Of a DNA stretch of 64,000 nucleotides, positions 14,801-21,132 are shown in pieces. The stretch lies in NCBI GenBank assembly GCA_043798355.1, contig JAZDOT010000036.1, positions 1-64,000 on the forward strand, read 5' to 3'. The DNA is from JAZDOT01 sp043798355. GTDB lineage: Bacteria; Patescibacteriota; Gracilibacteria; Peribacterales; Peribacteraceae. Both the position numbers and the translations under genes were made by a program. Under the pieces are notes generated by a model. It was not told the origin of the DNA. It saw nothing but the letters and a program-made list of their open reading frames with translations, and did no database searches. The stretch's first letter is position 1. The number at the start of each line of letters is the position of its first letter.

Positions 14801-16462
14801 GGCCTCTCTTTCTTTCAACTGCCGCATTCCCGAGAGATCGAGTCCGCTGAGGTCTCCCGCCCGCATGCGTTCGATCAATTCCTGCGTTTGGGGAGAGGAC
14901 ACATCTTCCCCTGTTAATTGTGCCAGGCGGGATTTCGTTCCATCGCGTCCGCAATGTTGAACTTCATCCTCATCGGGTGTGCCTCTCAGGAATTCCGCTG
15001 TCTCCGGATTCAATCCCAGGCGGTCGGCGAAATCCGGTTGGTCAGCTTTTTTCGCGAGCGCTTCTGCGGCAGCGTCGTACGCTTTCTTGTCCCGTTCATG
15101 CGTTTGTTCTTGCTCCTGTGTGCGCCGCTTCGCCTCCTCGAAAGCGCTCTCGTGGGAGAAGGCGGTCAGACGACCGTACAGCATCTCGGCTTCTTCGAGG
15201 AAGTCTGCTCTCGAACGTTCCAGGATGGAGGGCTGCAGTTGCTCCCATGCCATTTCTTCTGCGGAGGGAACGGAGCCGGCAGCGCGCGCCCTTTGGCTTT
15301 CTTCTGCCGCCTTTTGCAGTGCTTCCTGCGCAGAGGGGAGAACGCGGTCGCATTCGCGGATCCGCTCCGCGATCACTTCATCCTCGAGGAGGGGATTCAC
15401 GCCGGTCGCTTCCAGAAATCTCGCATTCGGCTGGCCGACGAACGGCTCCATTCGCTCATTGCGATCGGCGATCATCTGCTCCCTCGTGCGCTGTGCATGT
15501 TCCCGCAGGCGCTGGAGCACCGAAGCTTTCACCGTTTCCAGATCCTGTGCGAGGCGTTTGCGGAAGGTGTTCTGTGCCTCTGTGCGCGTTTGCTCAGGCG
15601 ATTCATCATTCACCTTCCCATGCAGAAGTCGCAGTGCCCATCCATCTTTGCTCCATAGTCCTTTGAGCACGGAGTACACACGGTCGAATGCTGCAGGTTT
15701 GTCTTTCGCATGGAGGGGGGCCAACCCCAATTCCCTGCGCACCTCTTCGAGGTTCGCTGTCTGCATCCATGTATTGAAGCTCTTTCCGAGCGTCTCCAGT
15801 TGCGCGGATTTTGTCTGAATACGCTGTAAGAGTTGCGGGGTCGATTCGGAGAGGAGCTCCCGCTTACCCTGTCCGTCCGTCACGGGTTCCTCATCGGCGT
15901 TTCCGTTCAGGAGTTCCGTCCATTGATCGAATGTCCGTATGCTCCGCTCGAGCGCCTCTGCGAAGCGAAAACCGCACTTCGTGTCTTCCTCGAGCAGTTC
16001 AGCGATGGTTTCGCTGATGGCTTTTTGTGCCTGCGCAGGCAATTCCCCTCTGTGTTCCAGTTTCGAGAGGTAGGTGAAGGGGTCCGGTTCCTCCGGCGGG
16101 ATGTCGATGTGCTTATCACGCAGTTTACGGCGGATTTTTTCATCGTAGGTTTCACCGAACTCGGCGGTGAATGCGTGCGCCCACTGGCGCTCTGTCACCG
16201 CTTCCATGTCGGGAGCCGCTTCCACAATTAATCCTGCAACACCTGAGCGCACGTTTTCGATTGAAGCAGCGGGAGATGTTTCCTGTTGCGATTCGGTCTC
16301 CGGGTTCTTCTCGATATTTTTCGCATCGGCAAAGAGCCACTGCTGCTTTGCCTCGGCGTCCGGGGATTGAGCCTGGTCATTGGTATTCGCAAAGCAGAGG
16401 TATCTCCTCTCCGCGAGGGACTGCTTGGAAGCGAAATAGTCGACGAATCGCTTGAGCAGCAT
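11846..16462 (-). CDS. Very large protein with an HExxH metallopeptidase-like motif
   Basis: 1538 residues, no recognised family as a whole. ATG 16462 is one base after the stop of the upstream gene. The first ~640 residues are charged and helical, with coiled-coil stretches (for example LEAIEADIRRIQDIEA). Near residue 686 there is NHERGHAVLDLL, a zinc-peptidase HExxH, and about 88 residues later GELMTSYA offers a possible third ligand Glu. A run of eight Gly lies in a DDPDAAGGG linker. The second half is rich in Trp and His (RFKWVWVNGWDMIAMF). No signal peptide or membrane segment. Possibly a lineage-specific protease; activity is inference. Confidence 0.55.
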   Translation of the reverse strand: MLLKRFVDYFASKQSLAERRYLCFANTNDQAQSPDAEAKQQWLFADAKNIEKNPETESQQETSPAASIENVRSGVAGLIVEAAPDMEAVTERQWAHAFTAEFGETYDEKIRRKLRDKHIDIPPEEPDPFTYLSKLEHRGELPAQAQKAISETIAELLEEDTKCGFRFAEALERSIRTFDQWTELLNGNADEEPVTDGQGKRELLSESTPQLLQRIQTKSAQLETLGKSFNTWMQTANLEEVRRELGLAPLHAKDKPAAFDRVYSVLKGLWSKDGWALRLLHGKVNDESPEQTRTEAQNTFRKRLAQDLETVKASVLQRLREHAQRTREQMIADRNERMEPFVGQPNARFLEATGVNPLLEDEVIAERIRECDRVLPSAQEALQKAAEESQRARAAGSVPSAEEMAWEQLQPSILERSRADFLEEAEMLYGRLTAFSHESAFEEAKRRTQEQEQTHERDKKAYDAAAEALAKKADQPDFADRLGLNPETAEFLRGTPDEDEVQHCGRDGTKSRLAQLTGEDVSSPQTQELIERMRAGDLSGLDLSGMRQLKEREARAALPDIQKRLEAIEADIRRIQDIEACHFWGIDEQMTGFMRTLASELELARNQFQDPNSRILAYACESVSKAAFWLPKLEEVAAYLRNPPAPRMQALGTHGPMGYFNHASKEIIVNTDRCKNDRRTSEAVNHERGHAVLDLLTSKKLLTGLGSFYQTCIATEPEAEKGTFERLFAAACRNKWGRGQPYETEVTRLLGMGRGRTEAEASAREKYRDMFMGELMTSYATACARRQEHRGTGYTPDKDPEFSEEERMLFAILDKQNGKPAPLSAEAEKAVEGWKSHFDIDPDDPDAAGGGGGGGAESIPSLGLDVRQTLLRIAEQITAFREFLKVSDFQNDLLPLAPYIDKFATRHRNISNMSEEEQLEPENLPTLKAEVNELDEVISKYIRQKREEPAHAEVTRRFKWVWVNGWDMIAMFKDGWEDIKKNWKRASEHNRNIIGENITSIIPERLWYVGQIRHEYHRRAQSSELDEIGNWEKALENVDSYDLLASFADMRSSKNKDRCRATVQLLTKRGLMDWGNEDFWRTLNRFSHYRMPIEACRANAFIRNEWLQKMIGDIWADNEMYFTWSAANNSGFKNHREDFHVRTTVLAGTRGELANELEYQLRTWMEYKEEKKHNPHAHLPPRVNPHFYEKVIQYSILAGKMNMAQKFYYLIQGIASGLLPLDRLHLLNTEVLGQFPFIDYFSSQHNSKQEIQALAERLREEDPNMLYKAGNKTAVWLMTELASDEEARRRAAKVISRSSDTLDHEDIPMLVTQMGHGDMDELLKVMTGAKQRVTVEGRKNGYTGFGTFFKTYGYLAKIKDGTLTRHEAQNIAAKIVSYCHYDNIIINAATDGQNRCHLTRAQIENESMPSGGTESPKFFRDKVNGFVSEVFREYGIDSVEADIPKTQKGAPAKETVSMEEYLGGRRDAANTWNQSSAGQTALFYATGAVLEALTNAIARDPNILTRILIDHRETMQGDCEVDEESVRKIYTTAAKLEE

Positions 16463-16463
16463 G

Positions 16464-16940
16464 CTATAGTTTACAGATACGAATAAAGGCGTCAAGTATA
16501 TTTTCGTGACGGTCGAAATCTTCCGTCAGAAATGCGCTCAAGACCTCCCGGATGCGGAAGGGGTCCCGGTCGCCCGTCTGGATCTGGATGTCGCCCTTCA
16601 ACCTGTTCTTGCGTTCGATGTGGAGCTCGATGTGCTCTCTATATTTGAGGATCCAGAAAGCCGTGCACTGTTGCCACGGGGTGAAATCGCGCTCGAAGAG
16701 CACTCCCTCCTGCAGGATGGCGATGGTTTTCTCAACGGGGCCCGCCCTGTGGACGAGGGCATAGGTGATCGTGCCCAGGATGAGAACAACCGTGAACGTC
16801 CATGCGCTCGTGTACACACTGAAGATGAGCATCAGGAGGAAGACGATGCTCATGACGACATACCAGAGCTTCGTCCTCTTCGGCGCACTGCGGATGGGAG
16901 CTGTCCACTGGAGAATAGGGATGGGAGTTTGTGTTTCCAT
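16464..16940 (-). CDS. Small membrane protein with two helices and a cytoplasmic domain
   Basis: 158 residues. Two membrane helices near 27-70 (LWYVVMSIVFLLMLIF and TFTVVLILGTITYALV), then a ~85-residue soluble domain with GVLFERDFTPWQQ and a basic helix. The layout is common in Patescibacteria as an unnamed family; no function assigned. Its stop codon is one base from the ATG of the giant HExxH gene, so the two are an operon and probably work together. A -10 box TATACT lies 10 nt before the ATG. Confidence 0.6.
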   Translation of the reverse strand: METQTPIPILQWTAPIRSAPKRTKLWYVVMSIVFLLMLIFSVYTSAWTFTVVLILGTITYALVHRAGPVEKTIAILQEGVLFERDFTPWQQCTAFWILKYREHIELHIERKNRLKGDIQIQTGDRDPFRIREVLSAFLTEDFDRHENILDAFIRICKL

Positions 16941-16950
16941 AAATCTTCAT

Positions 16951-16956
16951 AGTATA
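16951..16956 (-). promoter_or_regulatory. -10 box for the membrane protein / giant protein operon
   Basis: GC-TATACT on the minus strand, 10 nt before the ATG at 16940, implying a leaderless message. Confidence 0.5.
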
Positions 16957-17040
16957 GCGGAAAAAGCCTGTTTTTCCCACGGGGGGGAGATTGACGAAAT
17001 GTATTTTATATTGTTTTTTATTTTTTTCCTCTCCCCCAGA

Positions 17041-17079
17041 CCCCTCTCCGCCCGACCCGCACCCCTGCCCGGAGAGGGG
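17041..17079. repeat. REP-like palindrome CCCCTCTCC..GGAGAGGGG
   Basis: Arms of 9 bp around a GC-rich middle (CCCGCAC..CCTGCCC). The same family is at 20855-20894, 37450-37474, 44819-44841 (in lepA), 63554-63576 and 63659-63677. Confidence 0.8.
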
Positions 17080-17141
17080 GCACACTTACAGGCGTGCTTT
17101 GAATAGGGTGGGAACGGGGATGGGACGGGCAAAAGGAAACC

Positions 17142-17170
17142 TTGTCGGTTGTTCGTTCGATTGCTACCCT
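17142..17170 (+). promoter_or_regulatory. Promoter of tRNA-Val
   Basis: -35 TTGTCG (17142-17147), 17-bp spacer, extended -10 TGC-TACCCT (17165-17170). The split tRNA copy starts 13 nt after the -10 box, so it would be the very 5' end of the transcript. Confidence 0.75.
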
Positions 17171-17182
17171 GCTTGCGCTTCC

Positions 17183-17267
17183 GGGCAGTTAGCTCCCCCC
17201 TTCGCTTCTTCGGAGCTTCGGAGGGGCAGGCCACGTCACTCGCGAGTGACGTGGCAGGCAGTTGGCT
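17183..17267 (+). repeat. Split partial copy of tRNA-Val 5' end with two palindromes
   Basis: GGGCAGTTAGCTC (17183-17195) equals the first 13 nt of tRNA-Val. A 64-bp insert follows with two hairpins in tandem, each ending in GGCAGGC (17224-17231 and 17252-17259), the second being the perfect CACGTCACTCGCGAGTGACGTG. Then AGTTGG resumes the tRNA sequence at 17260. Confidence 0.85.
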
Positions 17268-17306
17268 TCATACAAGTAAGTTCCTTACATCACCGAAGAC
17301 ATGCAT

Positions 17307-17383
17307 GGGCAGTTAGCTCAGTTGGTTAGAGCGTCGCGTTGACATCGCGGAGGTCACTGGTTCGAATCCAGTACTGCCCACCA
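17307..17383 (+). tRNA. tRNA-Val (GAC)
   Basis: 77 nt with encoded CCA. Acceptor GGGCAGT/ACTGCCC, anticodon stem TCGCG/CGCGG, loop TTGACAT (anticodon GAC), T-loop TTCGAAT. Confidence 0.97.
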
Positions 17384-17448
17384 ACCTGTGCAGCAGGTTG
17401 CCGGCCGAGCTTGCCGCAAGCGAGCATAGGTGGGCCTTTCGGCGTAGC

Positions 17449-17469
17449 CCTGCCGCTTCGGTTGGCAGG
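17449..17469. repeat. Palindrome of the GGCAGG family between tRNA-Val and comF
   Basis: CCTGCC GCTTCGGTT GGCAGG, preceded by other short inverted repeats from 17396. The GCTTCGG..GGCAGGCC end matches the palindromes in the tRNA leaders. Confidence 0.65.
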
Positions 17470-17523
17470 CCATTCATCGGTTTATCACTCGCCTTCCGAT
17501 TTTGGAAATGTACACTTTTTCCT

Positions 17524-18153
17524 ATGTGGCAGTTCCTCCTCGATTTCCTCTTTCCACGCCGCTCCCTCTCGGGTGAAGCCGGTCTGTGGATCACGGATGC
17601 GGAACGTGCGCAGCTCAAGAGTTTTCCTGTAGTGGAACATACTGACGCATTGCGGAAGCGCGGGCTCACGTCTCTCGACGGCGTGTGGGCGGGGAGTGCG
17701 TACCGCGACTGTCCGATGCTGAAGAAGGCCATCCGCACGTTCAAGTACGGACGCGTGCGATTGCTCTCCTGGGAATTGGCCACGGTCATGCTCGCAGCGG
17801 TTCCTCCTCTGGAGGGCGCGGTCCTCTGCCCGGTTCCGCTCCACTGGACGCGCAGACTGGAGCGCGGGTTCAATCAGTCCGATCTCCTGGCCTCTTTGCT
17901 CTCACAGAAATTATCCGTTCCCAAGAGGACGCTGCTCCGGCGTGCGCATGCGACGGGGCATCAGGCCTGGCGGAAGAGGGGAGAGCGGCTCACGGCATTG
18001 CAGGATGTTTTCCGTGTTTGCGGAACATCTCCGAAGAATGTCATCCTCGTCGATGATCTCGCGACGACCGGGGCCACGCTGGATGCCTGTGCGCGGGCGC
18101 TGAAGGAGGCAGGAGCAGAGAGGGTGTACGGGTGGGTGATTGCCCATGGATAG
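17524..18153 (+). CDS. ComF-like phosphoribosyltransferase-fold protein
   Basis: 209 residues. The C-terminal half has the PRTase PRPP loop VILVDDLATTGATLDAC, preceded by PVPLHWTRRLERGFNQSDLLA, the characteristic ComF block. ComF proteins act with the DNA-uptake machinery in naturally competent bacteria. The N-terminal part (LLDFLFPRRSLSGEAG) keeps the ComF start but lacks the usual four Cys of the zinc finger. ATG 17524 is 7 nt after a TACACT -10 box, which rules out the longer frame. Confidence 0.8.
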   Translation: MWQFLLDFLFPRRSLSGEAGLWITDAERAQLKSFPVVEHTDALRKRGLTSLDGVWAGSAYRDCPMLKKAIRTFKYGRVRLLSWELATVMLAAVPPLEGAVLCPVPLHWTRRLERGFNQSDLLASLLSQKLSVPKRTLLRRAHATGHQAWRKRGERLTALQDVFRVCGTSPKNVILVDDLATTGATLDACARALKEAGAERVYGWVIAHG

Positions 18154-18223
18154 TGAGGGTGTTCATACATCTTCACCTTCATACATTCCGTACCTGATGG
18201 CTTATAGATGCAAGACAATGTTC

Positions 18224-18249
18224 TGTGGAAAACTTTTCAGTTATCCACT
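18224..18249. promoter_or_regulatory. Inverted pair of DnaA-box-like sites
   Basis: TGTGGAAAA (complement of TTTTCCACA) and TTATCCACT face each other; together GTGGAAAACT/AGTTATCCAC form a near-perfect dyad with a TTTC loop. It lies ~20 bp before rseP and 1.1 kb before dnaA, which overlaps rseP, so it may be an autoregulatory DnaA site. Confidence 0.5.
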
Positions 18250-18271
18250 TCGCGGTTAGGATCGCTCTCCT

Positions 18272-19390
18272 GTGATCGTGCTCCTCTCGGCACTGGCATT
18301 TTTCTTTCTGCTTACGGTCCTGATCCTCATCCATGAGATCGGACACTTCGCAGCGGCGCGAGCGGTGGGAGTGGCCGTGGAGGAGTTCGGTCTCGGTCTT
18401 CCGCCTCGCATCAAGACGCTCTTCCGTCATGGAGACACGCTCTTTTCCCTGAACAGCATCCCGTTCGGGGGCTTCGTGCGGTTCCGCGGGGAGGGGGCGA
18501 TCACGGAGACAGAGCGCAGGGCACCGGGCAGCTTCTCGTCGGTGTCCATCCTCTCCCGCATCATCATCCTCGTCGCCGGCGTCACGATGAATCTCCTCCT
18601 CGCCCTCGTTCTCCTCACGTACGGATTCTCGCTCGGGCAGTGGGTGCCTTCCTACGTCACGGTCGAAGATCTGCAGGCGGCCGGAACGCGCGGGGAAGTG
18701 AACGTCACTCTCGGAGTGCTCATCGAAAGTTTGCTCGAAGACGGAGGGGCAGCGAAAGCCGGTGTTCCGGCCAAGAGCATTCTCTCCGCCATTGACGGAG
18801 AGAAGGTCGTGCTCCCCGCGGACGTGATGCGTTTGCAGGAAGGCAAACAGCGCGTGCAGTACACCGTGCGTTCGGGTGAAGGATGGAAGGACGAGTCCAC
18901 GTACACCGTGCGGCTCTCCGACGGGAAATCCGGCGTCGCGCTCCTCGCGATGCCGCTCGATCTCTCCGCGCCCGTCCGGTCGTTCTCTATCGGGCTCTCC
19001 CTGGCTCTGCGCGAGGTGCGCGTGATGACGGTGCAGACCATTCTGGGATTAGAGCAGCTCTTCCTCTCCCTCGTGCGGACGGCGAAGGTCCCCGAAGGCA
19101 TCACCGGAATCGTGGGGATCGCCCAGCTCACGCACGACTCGGTCCAGCAGGGACTGGGCATGTATCTGCGGCTGGTCGCGTTCATCAGCCTGAGCCTCGC
19201 CATCCTCAATATCCTCCCGTTCCCGGCGCTCGACGGCGGTCGGCTCCTCTTCGTCTTCATGGAAGTGATCGTCCGGCGGCCGCTCAACCACCGTTTCGAA
19301 GCCGTCATGAATACGCTCGGGTTCGGCATCCTCATCACGCTCATCGCCATCATCACCTTCAATGACGTCCTCCGCCTCTTCCTCGGCTAG
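18272..19390 (+). CDS. rseP: Site-2 membrane metalloprotease RseP
   Basis: Cleaves membrane-embedded substrates such as anti-sigma factors. 372 residues. First helix with ILIHEIGHFAAA, the zinc HExxH. Second zinc-ligand motif ILNILPFPALDGGRLL near the C terminus; a PDZ domain lies in between (VLIESLLEDGGAAKAGV). Four membrane segments. GTG 18272 lies 9 nt after a TAGGAT -10 box. Its last 29 bases overlap the start of dnaA in another frame, an unusual coupling. Confidence 0.93.
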   Translation: MIVLLSALAFFFLLTVLILIHEIGHFAAARAVGVAVEEFGLGLPPRIKTLFRHGDTLFSLNSIPFGGFVRFRGEGAITETERRAPGSFSSVSILSRIIILVAGVTMNLLLALVLLTYGFSLGQWVPSYVTVEDLQAAGTRGEVNVTLGVLIESLLEDGGAAKAGVPAKSILSAIDGEKVVLPADVMRLQEGKQRVQYTVRSGEGWKDESTYTVRLSDGKSGVALLAMPLDLSAPVRSFSIGLSLALREVRVMTVQTILGLEQLFLSLVRTAKVPEGITGIVGIAQLTHDSVQQGLGMYLRLVAFISLSLAILNILPFPALDGGRLLFVFMEVIVRRPLNHRFEAVMNTLGFGILITLIAIITFNDVLRLFLG

Positions 19391-20831
19391 CCCGGTCGCT
19401 GCGGCTGCTTCCCCGATTGCGCTCGTGGATCTCTGGCTCGAGATCCTCCGCAAAGTGGAACCGCAGCTCCAGCGCAGCCAGTTCCTCACGTGGTTCAAGG
19501 ACACGATGATCCTCAGTCGCGACGACGCGAAGATGGTCATCGGCCTGCCGCTGCCGATGTGCTTCCACTGGCACATGGAGCACTACCGGACGATCACGCT
19601 CGCCGCCGCGCAGGAGATCGATCCCACGATCCAGCAGATCGTGTACACCGTGGACGGGGGGCTGAAAGACAACCGTGAGCGGACGGTTGACCTCATCGCG
19701 CACTTTCCCGAGCAGAAGAAGCGCAAGCTCCCGGGGAAGCCTGAGGTGAAGATGGTGGAGGGGATCGTGAGCAAGATCCTCACGCCGCGCTACACGTTGG
19801 AAAACTTCATCGTCGGAGGGTCGAACCGTCTCGCCCATGCGGCCTGTCAGGCGGTTGCCGCGCAGCCGGGCGGCAAGTACAACCCGCTCTTCCTCTATGG
19901 CGGGGTTGGTCTCGGCAAGACGCACCTCCTGCAGGGGACCGGCAATGCGATCCTGAGGCAGATGCCGAAGGCGACCGTGGTCTACACGACGACGGAGGAC
20001 TTCACCAATCAGGTGGTCGAGGCCATCCGGAGCCAGAAAATGGAACTGCTCCGCAGACGGTACCGTCTGGTGGACGTTCTCATCATCGACGACGTGCAGT
20101 TCCTGGCGAACAAGGAACGCACCCAGGAGGAGTTCTTCCACACGTTCAATTCGCTCTACGAGGAGCACAAGCAGGTGATCATCTCCGCAGACCGCCCGCC
20201 GCAGGAGCTGGATCTGGAAGACCGCCTGATCTCGCGCTTCGAGCGCGGCATGATCGCGGATGTCTCCGCTCCGGACTATGAGACGCGTCTCGCCATCCTC
20301 ACGGAGAAGGCGAAGGAGTACGAGCTCTTCATCGATATGAACGTTCTGCAATTCATCGCGGAGCACACGACCAGAAACGTCCGTGAACTGGAGGGCATCC
20401 TCATGCAGGCGGTCGCGCTCTACGAGCTGGAGCAGCGGATGCCCACGGTGAAATCCATCGCCGAGATCATGCGGAAACTGAGCAAGGATCCGCATGCCGA
20501 GGAGGAGCAGACGGGGTTCGAGGAGCATCCGCAGCGCGCCATTTCCTTCCAGGATGTCCTCGAGGGCGTCAGCCGCTACTACTCCGTGTCCGTGCAGGAC
20601 ATGGTGGGGGCGTCCCGCGTGCGGGAGATTCTCATTCCCCGCCAGATCGCCATGTACCTGGGGAAGACGTACCAGCGCATGAGTTACGTGCGCCTCGGGG
20701 AGGTCTTCTCCGGACGCGACCACACGACGGTGATGAACTCCGTTTCGAAGATCGAAGAGAAGATGCAGAACGATCCGCAGCTTTTGAGAGAAGTGCATGC
20801 GTTGGAGCAGGAGCTGCACTTCAGGAAGTAA
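19362..20831 (+). CDS. dnaA: Chromosomal replication initiator DnaA
   Basis: Binds DnaA boxes and opens the origin. 489 residues. Domain I WLEILRKVEPQLQRSQFLTW, Walker A GGVGLGKTHLLQ, Walker B VLIIDDVQFLAN, sensor motif SRFERGMIADV, and the domain IV DNA-binding signature LGEVFSGRDHTTVMNSV. The proposed ATG lies inside the end of rseP (29-nt overlap); the first ~18 residues are Ala/Ser-rich. No dnaN or gyrase gene is nearby, so the origin is not shown to be here. Confidence 0.96.
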   Translation: MTSSASSSASPVAAAASPIALVDLWLEILRKVEPQLQRSQFLTWFKDTMILSRDDAKMVIGLPLPMCFHWHMEHYRTITLAAAQEIDPTIQQIVYTVDGGLKDNRERTVDLIAHFPEQKKRKLPGKPEVKMVEGIVSKILTPRYTLENFIVGGSNRLAHAACQAVAAQPGGKYNPLFLYGGVGLGKTHLLQGTGNAILRQMPKATVVYTTTEDFTNQVVEAIRSQKMELLRRRYRLVDVLIIDDVQFLANKERTQEEFFHTFNSLYEEHKQVIISADRPPQELDLEDRLISRFERGMIADVSAPDYETRLAILTEKAKEYELFIDMNVLQFIAEHTTRNVRELEGILMQAVALYELEQRMPTVKSIAEIMRKLSKDPHAEEEQTGFEEHPQRAISFQDVLEGVSRYYSVSVQDMVGASRVREILIPRQIAMYLGKTYQRMSYVRLGEVFSGRDHTTVMNSVSKIEEKMQNDPQLLREVHALEQELHFRK

Positions 20832-20854
20832 GCGGGGATTTGCCTCACCCCCGG

Positions 20855-20923
20855 CCCCTCTCCGACCCTACCCGCACGCCTGCGCGGAGAGGGGAGCTTC
20901 GCTCTATACCTCAAAGTATAGAG
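20855..20923. repeat. REP-like palindrome followed by an 8-bp hairpin after dnaA
   Basis: CCCCTCTCC..GGAGAGGGG (20855-20894) with the same middle as 17041-17079, then CTCTATAC/GTATAGAG (20902-20923). The rest of the 300-bp interval up to thrS shows only the thrS leader. Confidence 0.75.
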
Positions 20924-21076
20924 TTGGACGGCCACCCCTCCGTGCAGGAACTCTTCAGATTCCTTGCCTGACGAGGGTGTGGACAGTATCATTCTTACGT
21001 GACCAGCTCTGTTGTCACCACGACGACGACCACGACCTCTTCCTGAGGGCGGCTCGCGCGTACGTGATTCATTCCG

Positions 21077-21122
21077 AGCCTCCCGACGAAGAGAGGCTTC
21101 TTTTGTATACTTCGTCTATACT
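21077..21122 (+). promoter_or_regulatory. thrS leader: terminator-like hairpin and -10 box
   Basis: AGCCTC (21077-21082) pairs with GAGGCT (21093-21098), followed by TCTTTTG: a small terminator. Immediately downstream two TATACT-like boxes occur; the second (21117-21122) is 10 nt before the thrS ATG and would give a leaderless message. The hairpin may simply insulate thrS from upstream transcription. Confidence 0.5.
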
Positions 21123-21132
21123 CCAAACTGCT

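Noticed and set aside
18154..18271. Replication origin next to dnaA
   Set aside because: Only two DnaA-like boxes, no AT-rich unwinding stretch, and no dnaN or other origin-linked gene.
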